36,012 nt of DNA from a virus. The notes below the pieces were generated by a model. It made no database searches. It saw nothing but the letters and a program-made list of their open reading frames with translations, and was not told where the DNA came from. Shown here piece by piece: positions 26,041 through 33,829 of the stretch. Position numbers and translations under genes: made by a program. Each line of letters opens with the position of its first letter. Positions within the stretch are counted from its first letter, which is position 1. The stretch is from IMG/VR virus record IMGVR_UViG_3300025889_020517, positions 1-36,012 of that record; one strand, 5' to 3'.

Positions 26041-27004
26041 TAACCAAAAAGTTTTAGTAACTGGGGGCGGTGGTATGATTGGCCGTTCACTAGTTAAATT
26101 CCTCCTAGAAAAAGGAGCTCAAGTTACAATTGCTGACCTTACTGAACCCTCAGACTTACCTAAAGGTGTAGGCTATGTTAAAGCTGATTTGCGTTATTTT
26201 GATCAATGTGAAGCTATTTGTAATGGTCAAGATTATGTTTTTAACTTAGTAGGTGTTAAAGGATCACCTAAAATGTGTGCTGAACAACCAGCTGATTTTA
26301 TGGTTCCAATGCTTCAATTTAATACAAACATGATGGAAGCTGCTCGTAGAGCAAATGTAAAATGGTATCTGTATACAAGCTCAGTTGGTGTTTATGCGCC
26401 TGCAGAAGTATTTGTTGAAGATAGCGTTTGGAAAACTGTTCCATCCCCAAATGATCGTTTTGCTGGTTGGGCTAAGCGTATGGGCGAATTACAAGCCGAA
26501 GCATATGCTATTCAATATGGTTTGAATAATGTTTCTATTGTTCGTCCTGCTAACGTTTATGGTAACTACGATAACTTCAACCCAGCGAACGCAATGGTAG
26601 TTCCTTCACTTATTCGTAAAGCACAAGAAAATGATGTGCTTGAAGTTTGGGGTGATGGTTCAACAATTCGTGATTTTATTCATGCTGATGATGTTGCTTT
26701 AGGAATGTTGTTTGCTGTTGAAAATAAAATTACCCAACCAATTAACTTAGGTTCAGGTAAAGGTTATTCAATCAAAGAAGTAGTTGACATGGTAGTTAAA
26801 CATTCAGGTAAAGATCTTGAAGTAAAATGGCTAACAGATAAACCCGGCGGTGATGCTATTCGTTTATTTGATATGACTCGAGCTAGATCTTATGGATTTG
26901 ATATTTCAGTATCATTAGAAGAGGGCATTCAACGAACTACAGAATGGTTTATGAATAATAAAGAAATTTTAGATAAACGTTATAATGCATTTGTAGATCA
27001 CTAA
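26033..27004 (+). CDS. Extended SDR, GDP-L-fucose-synthase/epimerase-like
   Basis: 323 residues. Rossmann GGGGMIG at 11-17, YLYTSSVGVYAP around 113-123, then RFAGWAKRMGELQAE, and RPANVYGNYDNFNPANAMVVPSLI as the substrate domain, all as in the GDP-fucose synthase branch. The usual catalytic Tyr of YxxxK is Ala144 while Lys148 is kept; see findings. It overlaps the ColD-like gene by 8 nt, so it is a candidate for the 4-keto reduction/5-epimerisation that ColC performs in colitose synthesis. The missing Tyr could mean a subfamily with another acid or a scaffold role. Confidence 0.82.
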   Translation: MFNNQKVLVTGGGGMIGRSLVKFLLEKGAQVTIADLTEPSDLPKGVGYVKADLRYFDQCEAICNGQDYVFNLVGVKGSPKMCAEQPADFMVPMLQFNTNMMEAARRANVKWYLYTSSVGVYAPAEVFVEDSVWKTVPSPNDRFAGWAKRMGELQAEAYAIQYGLNNVSIVRPANVYGNYDNFNPANAMVVPSLIRKAQENDVLEVWGDGSTIRDFIHADDVALGMLFAVENKITQPINLGSGKGYSIKEVVDMVVKHSGKDLEVKWLTDKPGGDAIRLFDMTRARSYGFDISVSLEEGIQRTTEWFMNNKEILDKRYNAFVDH

Positions 27005-27702
27005 TGGCAGAGTATTTAATTTCAGGAAATAAAAGTGGATTAGGTAAGTATTTAAATGATAATTTACCTGATTCCCTTGGTTTTGGGAGAAATGAATTAA
27101 ATCTAGTTAAAAGAGAAGATTTTAATACAATTATTCATTGTGCCTTTAATAAAGAACAATACCAAATTCAAGATTATTACAAATATTTACAAGACAATAT
27201 TTTTCTAACTCAAGATCTTTTAAATTTAAGTCATCATAAGTTTGTTTATATTTCAACAGTAGATGTTTATCAAGACAATCCTAATTATTATGGGTTATTT
27301 AAACGATTTGCAGAATCGATTGTAGAAAAAAATCCAAATGCTCTTATTTTAAGATGTTCTATGATGTTAGGTCCTGATATGAAGCCTAACCATGTTACTA
27401 AATTAAAAGATAATGTAGATAAATTAGGTTTATCTAGTGATTCTACTTTTAATTATATCTTAATGAGTGATATTCTTGAATTTTTTTCTAGTGGTGACTA
27501 TTTAGAATACAGTGGAGTAGTTGATTTTATTTCAAATGAAGTAATTAAATTGTCTCAAGTAAAATCTTATTTTAATTCTACCACAGAACTAGGAAATTAT
27601 ACTTATGAATCTTATAATTTATATTCAATGTTTCCAATTTATACTCTAAATAAAAAATATAATAAATCATCTCTAAAAAATTTAAAAACATATTATGAAT
27701 AA
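27004..27702 (+). CDS. Short SDR (NAD-dependent epimerase-like)
   Basis: 232 residues. MAEYLISGNKSGLGKYL is a reduced dinucleotide loop (GNKSGLGKYL), IIHCAFNKEQ stands for the NNA region, FVYISTVDVYQD precedes YYGLFKRFAE with a proper Y-x-x-x-K, and LILRCSMMLGPDMKPNH follows. It is about 80 residues shorter than extended SDRs at the C-terminal substrate-binding side. It is preceded by a 1-nt overlap and overlaps the next SDR by 8 nt. It probably reduces or epimerises a nucleotide sugar. Confidence 0.68.
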   Translation: MAEYLISGNKSGLGKYLNDNLPDSLGFGRNELNLVKREDFNTIIHCAFNKEQYQIQDYYKYLQDNIFLTQDLLNLSHHKFVYISTVDVYQDNPNYYGLFKRFAESIVEKNPNALILRCSMMLGPDMKPNHVTKLKDNVDKLGLSSDSTFNYILMSDILEFFSSGDYLEYSGVVDFISNEVIKLSQVKSYFNSTTELGNYTYESYNLYSMFPIYTLNKKYNKSSLKNLKTYYE

Positions 27703-28651
27703 TTTCTTTAAAGACAAATTAGTAGTAGTCACAGGAGGTAGTGGTTTTATTGGAACCCATTATCTTAAGGCTTTAGTAGAAAAAGGAGCAAAAGTTAGAA
27801 CGTATGTTCATGAAACACCTCTTCAATATACCCATGAAAATATTGAAGTTTTAGATTATATTAATCTAAATAATTTAGAAGATTGCCTTCGCCTTACAGA
27901 AGGGGCAGACTATGTAATACATTCAGGAGGTAAAATTGCTCACCCATCAACAGTTCCTACCGATATTCAAATATCTATGCAGAATATTATGGTATTAGGA
28001 AATATTTTAGATGCATCACAACGTAATGGAGTAAAACGTTTCCTTGATTTAAATAGCTCCACAGGTTATCCTGATCGTAGATATCCTATTAAAGAAGAAG
28101 AATTTTGGGATGAAGAACCATTTGCTAAGTATTTTGGTTATGGTTGGATGCGTCGCTATAGAGAAAAACTTATGGAACACGTTTATAAATTCTCAGGAAT
28201 GGAAATTATGTTAGGCCGTGGAACCGCTATTTATGGTCCTTATGATAACTTTGATCCTAAAACATGTCACGTTGTTCCTGCTCTTATTAAACGAGTTTTA
28301 GATGATGAAAATCCTTTTATTGTTTGGGGCACTTCTGATGTAGTTCGTGATTTTCTTTATGTTAAAGATGTAGTTAAAGCATGTTTACTTATTTTAGAAA
28401 AAGGTGAACCTATGCGTCCTTATAATGTTGGTTCTGGAATCGCTCTTACAGTAGGTGATATTGTAGAAGCTGTTCTTAAAGCTACAGGTAAAACTCCTGA
28501 AGTAGTTTGGGATGAGACTAAACCAACAACTATTCCATTTAGAATGGCTAGCACAGAGCGTATCCAAAGCGAATTAGGATTTGAACCTACTTACACATTT
28601 GAAGAAGGTATCAAAGAAACAGTTGAATGGTATATTGCAAATAAGCTTTAA
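27695..28651 (+). CDS. Extended SDR, nucleotide-sugar epimerase/dehydratase-like
   Basis: 318 residues. GGSGFIGTHYLKALVEKGA at 14-32 is the nucleotide-binding strand-loop-helix; VIHSGGKIAHPS and FLDLNSSTGYPD follow, then FGYGWMRRYREKLMEH where YxxxK reads Y149-G-W-M-R153, Lys to Arg. GRGTAIYGPYDNFDPKTCHVVPALI closely parallels the substrate loop of the SDR at 26033, so the two are related. It ends with KPTTIPFRMAST and ETVEWYIAN. Likely a sugar-nucleotide epimerase or reductase; the Arg substitution may slow or alter chemistry. The GMD-like gene starts 1 nt after its stop. Confidence 0.82.
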   Translation: MNNFFKDKLVVVTGGSGFIGTHYLKALVEKGAKVRTYVHETPLQYTHENIEVLDYINLNNLEDCLRLTEGADYVIHSGGKIAHPSTVPTDIQISMQNIMVLGNILDASQRNGVKRFLDLNSSTGYPDRRYPIKEEEFWDEEPFAKYFGYGWMRRYREKLMEHVYKFSGMEIMLGRGTAIYGPYDNFDPKTCHVVPALIKRVLDDENPFIVWGTSDVVRDFLYVKDVVKACLLILEKGEPMRPYNVGSGIALTVGDIVEAVLKATGKTPEVVWDETKPTTIPFRMASTERIQSELGFEPTYTFEEGIKETVEWYIANKL

Positions 28652-28652
28652 T

Positions 28653-29660
28653 ATGAATGCATTTATTACGGGTATAACAGGGATGGTAGGAAGTCATTTA
28701 ACAGACTACCTCCTTAAAAATACAGATTGGAAAATTTATGGGTTTGCTCGTTGGTATGATTCATTAGATAATCTTGAGCATTTAGTAAGTGAAATTGATA
28801 AAAAAGATCGTATTGAACTTATTTATGGTGATTTAAATGATTTACCTTCATTAAGTAAAGCAATAGATAAAGCAAAACCTAATTATGTTTTTCATTTAGC
28901 TGCTCAATCTTATCCTATGCCTAGTTTTGATGCGCCTATAGAAACTCTCCAAACAAATATATTGGGAACCGCTAATTTATTAGAGGCATTGCGTAATTCC
29001 GCGTATAAAAACGCTATAACGCATGTATGTGCATCGAGTGAGGTATTTGGCCGTGTTCCTAAAGAAAAATTACCAATTAATGAAGAATGTGGTTTCCACC
29101 CAGCTTCACCTTATGCTATATCTAAGGTTGGAACTGATTTAGTAGGTCGTTATTATGCCGAGGCATATGGAATGACTATTATGACTACTCGTATGTTTAC
29201 TCATACAGGCCCTAGACGAGGCGATGTATTCTCAGAATCAACATTCGCTAAACAAATTGCTATGATTGAAGCTGGCTTACAAGAACCTAAAATTTATGTA
29301 GGTAATTTAGAATCACTTCGTACTTATGCTGATGTTAGAGATGCTGTAAAAGCTTATTATATGTTAGTTACTCATAATCCTATTGCAGGTGAGTATTACA
29401 ATATTGGTGGTACTTATACTTGTAAAATTGTTGATATGCTTAACTATTTAATCAGCCAGTCTACAGTAGATAATATTGAGGTTGTAATTGATCCTGAGCG
29501 TTTGCGTCCAATTGATGCTGATTTACAAGTACCTGATACTACTAAATTCCAAAACCATACAGGTTGGAAACCAGAATATACTTTTGAACAAACTATGAAT
29601 GATCTCCTCCAATACTGGAGAGACAGAGTAAGCTCAGGACGTAAATTTTTAAGACGATGA
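28653..29660 (+). CDS. gmd: GDP-mannose 4,6-dehydratase-like SDR
   Basis: 335 residues from the ATG at 28653; the upstream extension lies inside the previous gene. FITGITGMVGSHLTDYL at 4-20, HLAAQSYPMPSF, the catalytic SSE at 128-130 (Ser/Glu of the 4,6-dehydratase motif), Y154-x3-K158 in SPYAISKVG, then TRMFTHTGPRRGDVF and VGNLESLRTYADVRD match the GMD branch. It converts GDP-mannose (or a GDP-heptose) to the 4-keto-6-deoxy form, the entry substrate for ColD and GDP-fucose synthase. The neighbouring HldE-like kinase leaves a GDP-heptose substrate open. It overlaps the kinase gene by 4 nt. Confidence 0.88.
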   Translation: MNAFITGITGMVGSHLTDYLLKNTDWKIYGFARWYDSLDNLEHLVSEIDKKDRIELIYGDLNDLPSLSKAIDKAKPNYVFHLAAQSYPMPSFDAPIETLQTNILGTANLLEALRNSAYKNAITHVCASSEVFGRVPKEKLPINEECGFHPASPYAISKVGTDLVGRYYAEAYGMTIMTTRMFTHTGPRRGDVFSESTFAKQIAMIEAGLQEPKIYVGNLESLRTYADVRDAVKAYYMLVTHNPIAGEYYNIGGTYTCKIVDMLNYLISQSTVDNIEVVIDPERLRPIDADLQVPDTTKFQNHTGWKPEYTFEQTMNDLLQYWRDRVSSGRKFLRR

Positions 29661-30388
29661 AAATATTAGTTATAGGAGATAGTTGTACAGATATTTTTAG
29701 ATATGGTAAAGTAGAAAGAATAGCCCCAGAAGCACCTGTACCCATTATCGTACCTGAAAGAGAAACATCTAACCCTGGTATGGCCGGTAATGTAGTAGCT
29801 AATCTAAAAGCTTTAGGAGCTGAAGTGGATTTTGTTACTAATAAAACTGAAATTCGTAAAATAAGATATGTTTGTTCTAAGTATAATCATTTACTTTTAA
29901 GAGTAGATGAAAATGATAAATGTGAACAAATTGATTCTACTTATCTCCCTGAAGAAGAGTATAACGCTATTGTAATCTCAGACTACTGTAAAGGATTTTT
30001 GTCTGAAAATGATATTGAATTTATTACTCAAAATACATCAATTCCTACATTTTTAGATACTAAAAAAATATTAGGTGAATGGGCTCATTATGTTGATTTT
30101 ATTAAAATTAATTATCATGAGTATGAACGTAACTTAGAGATATTACTTAATGATAGTATTCTTCAAAATAAAACCATAGTTACAAGAGGTAAATACGGTT
30201 GTGACTACCAAGGTAAAAATTATCCAACCCAAGAAGTACCTGTAAAAGATGTTTCAGGTGCTGGAGATACATTTTTAGCTGGATTAGTAGTAGAATATGC
30301 TCGTTCTAATGATATAGATAAAGCAATTGAGTTTGCTCAAGAATGTACAACTATAGTAGTCCAAAAATCAGGGGTATCAACAATATGA
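29657..30388 (+). CDS. PfkB-family sugar kinase, HldE/RfaE N-terminal-like (short)
   Basis: 243 residues. ILVIGDSCTDIFRYGKVERI then APEAPVPII at 3-31 and NPGMAGNVVANLKALGAEV at 39-57 are the substrate motifs of D-glycero-beta-D-manno-heptose-7-phosphate kinase, the first domain of HldE; VSGAGDTFLAGL near 199-210 carries the catalytic D204 of the ribokinase family. Normal HldE kinase domains have ~315 residues, so about 70 are missing, mostly in the middle region (a compact lid and shorter core). No cytidylyl/adenylyltransferase domain follows. It points to a phosphorylated heptose or related sugar in the pathway. It overlaps the next gene by 4 nt. Confidence 0.85.
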   Translation: MKILVIGDSCTDIFRYGKVERIAPEAPVPIIVPERETSNPGMAGNVVANLKALGAEVDFVTNKTEIRKIRYVCSKYNHLLLRVDENDKCEQIDSTYLPEEEYNAIVISDYCKGFLSENDIEFITQNTSIPTFLDTKKILGEWAHYVDFIKINYHEYERNLEILLNDSILQNKTIVTRGKYGCDYQGKNYPTQEVPVKDVSGAGDTFLAGLVVEYARSNDIDKAIEFAQECTTIVVQKSGVSTI

Positions 30389-31239
30389 AAACAGCAGCTT
30401 TACTTTATGGAAGAAATGATGGCTATAAAGAAGATAATAGAATAGTTGTATGTTTAGAATCAATGTTAGAAACATTTGATGAAGTGTGGTTTTTAGATTG
30501 GAATACCCCTGAAAATAATAATCCTATATTATGGGATATAATAGATAAAATACCTAAAACTGGAAGACTTAAACATATGGTTATCCCTCCAGATGCTGCT
30601 TATGCTCTAACTAATAATAACCCGGATGCTCAAGCTTGTCTTCAAGTATTAGCTAGTAATATTATGATGCGTAGATGTGATGCAGATTGGATTGTAGCTA
30701 CAACTATTGATATTTTAGCTCCTAAAAAAGAAGTATTAAATAATTTTTTATCTAAAGCTGATGAAAATACTTTTTATACTTTTTCAAGACGAGATGTTGA
30801 AATGGTAGAGTTAGAAAAGTTAGGATTTGATAAATGGAAAGAATTTAGAGATAATTTAGATCAAATTTCTCAAGAAAGACGTTTTTATGCTAAAGTTTCT
30901 CCTAATGATACTTATAGTATTATTAACTGTTGTGGTGATTTTCAACTAGCCCATAAAAACCTTTGGTATAACATTAAAGGATTTGAAGAAAATATGCTTT
31001 ATGCCTGTTTTCAAGATACTAACGTACAGAAAAAGGCTGTATTAAATGGTTATAATTTAGTCCCTATATATGATATACCTTTATATCATCTGTCTCATAA
31101 AGGTATGGGAAATGATGGGTCATCTCCTTCAAAACAAGTTTATAATGACGTTTGGAAATGGGTAGAACATTTTACCCAATCAGAAAATCCTAATACTTGG
31201 GGATTTTCAGAGATTGAAATTGAATTTGAAATAATTTAA
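30385..31239 (+). CDS. Probable glycosyltransferase (GT-A, GT2/GT7-like)
   Basis: 284 residues from the ATG at 30385 (upstream frame runs through the kinase). It opens ALLYGRNDGYKEDNRIVVCLE, has FDEVWFLDWNTPEN as the strand and DWIVATTIDIL at ~108-118 as an acidic donor site. The C-terminal part CGDFQLAHKNLWYNIKGFEE then CFQDTNVQKKAVLNGY and PLYHLSHKG resembles the acceptor/galactosyltransferase-like domain of GT2/GT7 enzymes. It closes the glycan island; a 47-nt spacer with a promoter follows. Confidence 0.75.
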   Translation: MKTAALLYGRNDGYKEDNRIVVCLESMLETFDEVWFLDWNTPENNNPILWDIIDKIPKTGRLKHMVIPPDAAYALTNNNPDAQACLQVLASNIMMRRCDADWIVATTIDILAPKKEVLNNFLSKADENTFYTFSRRDVEMVELEKLGFDKWKEFRDNLDQISQERRFYAKVSPNDTYSIINCCGDFQLAHKNLWYNIKGFEENMLYACFQDTNVQKKAVLNGYNLVPIYDIPLYHLSHKGMGNDGSSPSKQVYNDVWKWVEHFTQSENPNTWGFSEIEIEFEII

Positions 31240-31240
31240 T

Positions 31241-31271
31241 TTGGTTACCTAAAATATTTTTCTTATATTTA
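31241..31271 (+). promoter_or_regulatory. Predicted Bacteroidota-type promoter
   Basis: TTG at 31241-31243, a 20-nt spacer, and TATATTTA at 31264-31271, the same spacing and -7 octamer as the promoter at 9682. It lies in one of the few real intergenic gaps, after the last glycan gene and 15 nt before the next start codon (ATG 31287, preceded by AAAAAGGGAAAA). TTTGGT at 31240-31245 and ACCAAA at 31271-31276 form an inverted pair enclosing the promoter, perhaps an operator. Confidence 0.55.
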
Positions 31272-31286
31272 CCAAAAAGGGAAAAA

Positions 31287-31442
31287 ATGAAAGTATACTA
31301 TTTTTATAACCGCGCAGATAGTTCTAAGGAACCTATTTTTTATTGTAAAGCTAAATCTCGTTTATACGCAGCTGAACATTTTGCTGAAGGCAAACGAATG
31401 ACTCTAAAACAATTTTTATCATTATTCTCAATATCTAAATGA
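31287..31442 (+). CDS. Small 51-aa protein
   Basis: ATG at 31287 with an AAGGG purine leader, 51 codons to the TGA at 31440-31442, overlapping the next gene by 4 nt (ATGA). The product has an N-terminal MKVYYFYNRADSSKEP strand-turn and a helical basic C-terminus (SRLYAAEHFAEGKRM, then KQFLSLFSI). It is the first gene behind the predicted promoter. I recognise no family; the overlap and leader support it as real. Confidence 0.55.
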   Translation: MKVYYFYNRADSSKEPIFYCKAKSRLYAAEHFAEGKRMTLKQFLSLFSISK

Positions 31443-31819
31443 AGGATCTAAAACATCTTCTTGAGGAACTTGTTGGTGCTGAGGTAAATATAAATGAATC
31501 TCCTAAATCAGTTGAACAAAAAGAAGAAAAATTGTTTATTGAATTAGTAGAAACCATTGAAATTGCTTGGAAACAAGAGCATGAGATGTATGAAAATTAC
31601 GGAATTGATTTTCAAGGTTTTTTACAATACTTATATCATGCAATTGAAACACTTGTGATGCTTAAATATGGAGCATTTAAAGCAGAAGTATTTTGGTGGT
31701 ATGTATTAGAACGATTTGATGAAGAAGGTAATATACTAGGTCTTGAAGACGAAAATGGTAAAGTATATCATTTTAAAACTCACAAACAATTTTATAAATT
31801 TTTTAAAACACTTAAATAA
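31439..31819 (+). CDS. Hypothetical 126-aa acidic protein
   Basis: Starts in a 4-nt overlap with the preceding ORF. It is helical and acidic in the first half (LKHLLEELVGAEVN, LFIELVETIEIAWKQE) with an aromatic-rich centre (YLYHAIETLVML, EVFWWYVLERF) and a basic end (HKQFYKFFKTLK). It has no motif I can tie to an enzyme. Probably a phage-specific protein of unknown function. Confidence 0.6.
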   Translation: MKDLKHLLEELVGAEVNINESPKSVEQKEEKLFIELVETIEIAWKQEHEMYENYGIDFQGFLQYLYHAIETLVMLKYGAFKAEVFWWYVLERFDEEGNILGLEDENGKVYHFKTHKQFYKFFKTLK

Positions 31820-31827
31820 AGGTTATA

Positions 31828-32178
31828 ATGTATTTAGAAACTATCCCTATGAAAAAAACAACCCCTAAGTTTGAAATGATGGAGTGCTCATGCTGTGGTA
31901 ACCCAATGCCTAAGCTTCGCCTCGAACTTTATGGTTATGATTTTTGTGTTGACTGTAGTGCTGTAGGCCGTAAAAAAGGACTTAGTATTCAAGTTGGTGA
32001 AGGTGATCATGCACTTACTAAAGTAGTAATTATAGGAGAACAAGAATATCGTAATTATATGTTCTCAGAGAATAAAATGCGTAAAAAATCTACTGGTGAA
32101 TCTAAAGCTGAGTTTATTCACTTTGATAATGAAGATAATAAGCTTGATAATATCAAGTTTGATGATTCCGAAGAATAA
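31828..32178 (+). CDS. Zinc-finger protein, TraR/DksA-like motif
   Basis: 116 residues from an ATG with an AAAGG leader. CSCCG at 20-24 and CVDC at 40-43 form a CxxC-x17-CxxC zinc finger around KLRLELYGYDF, like the TraR/DksA finger. The C-terminal part is charged and helical with a run of Asp/Asn (HFDNEDNKLDN). DksA/TraR proteins modulate RNA polymerase through the secondary channel, but the coiled-coil with its acidic tip is absent, so that role is not assured. It overlaps the next gene by 1 nt. Confidence 0.55.
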   Translation: MYLETIPMKKTTPKFEMMECSCCGNPMPKLRLELYGYDFCVDCSAVGRKKGLSIQVGEGDHALTKVVIIGEQEYRNYMFSENKMRKKSTGESKAEFIHFDNEDNKLDNIKFDDSEE

Positions 32179-32819
32179 TGCCTAAAGCAAAACCACTAGG
32201 AAAAGAACTTATTTTAGCTGCTATGGCTAAAACTAAATCAAATAAAGCTGCTGCACGTTATTTGAATTGCTCTTATATTCATTACAAAAAGTGGGCTAAA
32301 ACTTATGATGCAACTGAAAAGGGTTATTCTAATTTATTCGAACAACATAAAAACCAATCAGGCAAAGGCATACCCAAATTTTTAAGCAACTCTGGTAAAG
32401 AACCAGCATTGCTTGATATTATTGAAGGTAGAGTTCCTATGACTAACTTTTCTCCTGATAAAGTTAAAAAAAAGCTATTTCAAGAAGGTTATTTAAAAGA
32501 AGAATGTGGTATGTGTAAGTTTAATGAACGTAGAGTATTAGATTATAAAAGTCCATTATTACTTAACTTTAAAGACAAAAATAAAAGAAATTATAGATTA
32601 GAAAATTTAGAAGTACTTTGTTATAATCACTATTTTCTAACTGTTGGGGATATATTTAGTGATAAACAAATTGAACAAATTGAAGATTATAAACCTGTAA
32701 ACGAAGGAGAAACAACCTGGGAACTAGATGAATACCAGATGCAACGTTTAAAAGAACTAGGATTATATGATCTTCCTTCTAATATAGAAGATGGCTCAGA
32801 ATTTATTTCTAGAATATGA
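32178..32819 (+). CDS. HTH plus degenerate HNH-like zinc protein
   Basis: 213 residues. N-terminal helix-turn-helix (NKAAARYLNCSYIHYKKWAK, ~22-41), then an HNH-like block at ~110-155: CGMC, LDYKSPLLLNF, YRLENLEVLCYNHYFL. In active HNH enzymes the middle contains an H-H or D-H pair at the PL-x-L-x-x-x-D region; here the first catalytic His is absent and the terminal NCH is NHY. So it is either inactive, a DNA-binding relative, or uses a variant site. It overlaps the next ORF by 4 nt. Confidence 0.65.
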   Translation: MPKAKPLGKELILAAMAKTKSNKAAARYLNCSYIHYKKWAKTYDATEKGYSNLFEQHKNQSGKGIPKFLSNSGKEPALLDIIEGRVPMTNFSPDKVKKKLFQEGYLKEECGMCKFNERRVLDYKSPLLLNFKDKNKRNYRLENLEVLCYNHYFLTVGDIFSDKQIEQIEDYKPVNEGETTWELDEYQMQRLKELGLYDLPSNIEDGSEFISRI

Positions 32820-32971
32820 AAAAACGTAAACACGATAAAATAGTAAACGATTATGCTAATCAAAAATCGTCTCATCTTGAAAAACTAGCTACAAAAATGT
32901 TGGAGGACCAAGAGAAGCTTAGTAAATTACGTGAAAAGAAAAGTACCGGAAAGTTTTTAGACTTATTCTAA
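32816..32971 (+). CDS. Small 51-aa charged helical protein
   Basis: ATG at 32816 overlaps the previous stop (ATGA); TAA at 32969-32971 shares one base with the next ATG. The sequence is Lys/Glu rich (KKRKHDKIVNDYANQ, LEKLATKMLEDQEKLSK) and reads as a single coiled-coil-like helix ending in FLDLF. No family recognised; the perfect chain of start/stop overlaps makes it likely to be translated. Confidence 0.55.
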   Translation: MKKRKHDKIVNDYANQKSSHLEKLATKMLEDQEKLSKLREKKSTGKFLDLF

Positions 32972-33273
32972 TGGTAAAGAAAATTGTAGTAAAAACACAA
33001 GAGGAGTTTGAAGAAATGCTCCAACAAAAAGATATTAAAATATCTAAGGCTATTGTTGAAACTGCTTTAGCTAACCTAACTAATAAAAAACGTTTTATTC
33101 CTATCTTAGAAATTCACGTTCAAGATGAAGGTAATATTTTTGATATTACTTTAGATAGAAAAGACATGATGCAAACACTTAAACAAAATCTTGAAATTCA
33201 TGAGTTACATGAAGAATATGAAGGTTGCGCTCGCATCGCTGCTGCGATCAAGTCACTCGAAAGTCGAACCTAA
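32971..33273 (+). CDS. Hypothetical 100-aa protein
   Basis: Starts on the last base of the preceding stop. TQEEFEEMLQQKDIKISKAIVE suggests a helix pair, followed by a strand segment FIPILEIHVQDEGNIFDI and a C-terminal helix (QNLEIHELHEEYEGCARIAAA). No recognised family. It ends 10 nt before the probable lysin start. Unknown function. Confidence 0.6.
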   Translation: MVKKIVVKTQEEFEEMLQQKDIKISKAIVETALANLTNKKRFIPILEIHVQDEGNIFDITLDRKDMMQTLKQNLEIHELHEEYEGCARIAAAIKSLESRT

Positions 33274-33283
33274 AACTTCACCT

Positions 33284-33829
33284 ATGCTTTACAAATACAA
33301 CAAACACGAACTCAAATTCGAACCAATATTAAGATTAAAATATTTTCGATGGGTTGTGATAGGAATAGCTCTTATGTCTTTTGTATCAATCAACACAATG
33401 GAGTTAAAAGATTATGAACGTATCCTAGAAATCAATATAAATGGTGAACGTGAATTTACTGAAGAAAAACTCGTTCGTAAACTTAAAGAATTAAATATTA
33501 AATATCCACACATCGTTTTAGCACAAGCTAAGTTAGAATCGAATAACTATTCTTCTCGAATATTTATCGATAACAATAACTTGTTTGGTATGAAGGAAGC
33601 CCAAGTGCGAATTAACACAGCCAAAGGCACCCAATACAGACATGCTTATTATAATACTTGGCAGGAAAGTGTTTTGGATTACGCGTTTTGGATGGCAACA
33701 TATGGTTCCAAATGTAAAACAGAACAGCAATACTATAATTTGCTAAACGGCTATGCCGAAGACCCAAATTACCAGGCTAAGTTGAAAAATATAATTGTAA
33801 GAGATAACTTAAAAGAATTATTCAACTAA
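33284..33829 (+). CDS. Glucosaminidase (GH73/FlgJ-like) with N-terminal membrane segment, candidate lysin
   Basis: 181 residues from the ATG at 33284; the longer frame up to 33191 overlaps the preceding gene in a second frame and is not supported. YFRWVVIGIALMSFVSI near residues 20-36 is a single TM or signal anchor. The catalytic domain has HIVLAQAKLESNNYSS with the catalytic-type Glu, then IDNNNLFGMKEAQVR, YYNTWQESVLDYAFWMA, and a C-terminal YAEDPNYQAKLKNII, the typical GH73 order seen in Bacteroidota proteins. It should cut peptidoglycan. A signal-anchor lysin would need pinholin or similar release. Confidence 0.8.
   Translation: MLYKYNKHELKFEPILRLKYFRWVVIGIALMSFVSINTMELKDYERILEININGEREFTEEKLVRKLKELNIKYPHIVLAQAKLESNNYSSRIFIDNNNLFGMKEAQVRINTAKGTQYRHAYYNTWQESVLDYAFWMATYGSKCKTEQQYYNLLNGYAEDPNYQAKLKNIIVRDNLKELFN

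Noticed and set aside
33191-33283. Longer N-terminus for the glucosaminidase
   Set aside because: It would run in a second frame through the preceding gene. The ATG at 33284 gives a normal TM anchor 20 residues in.
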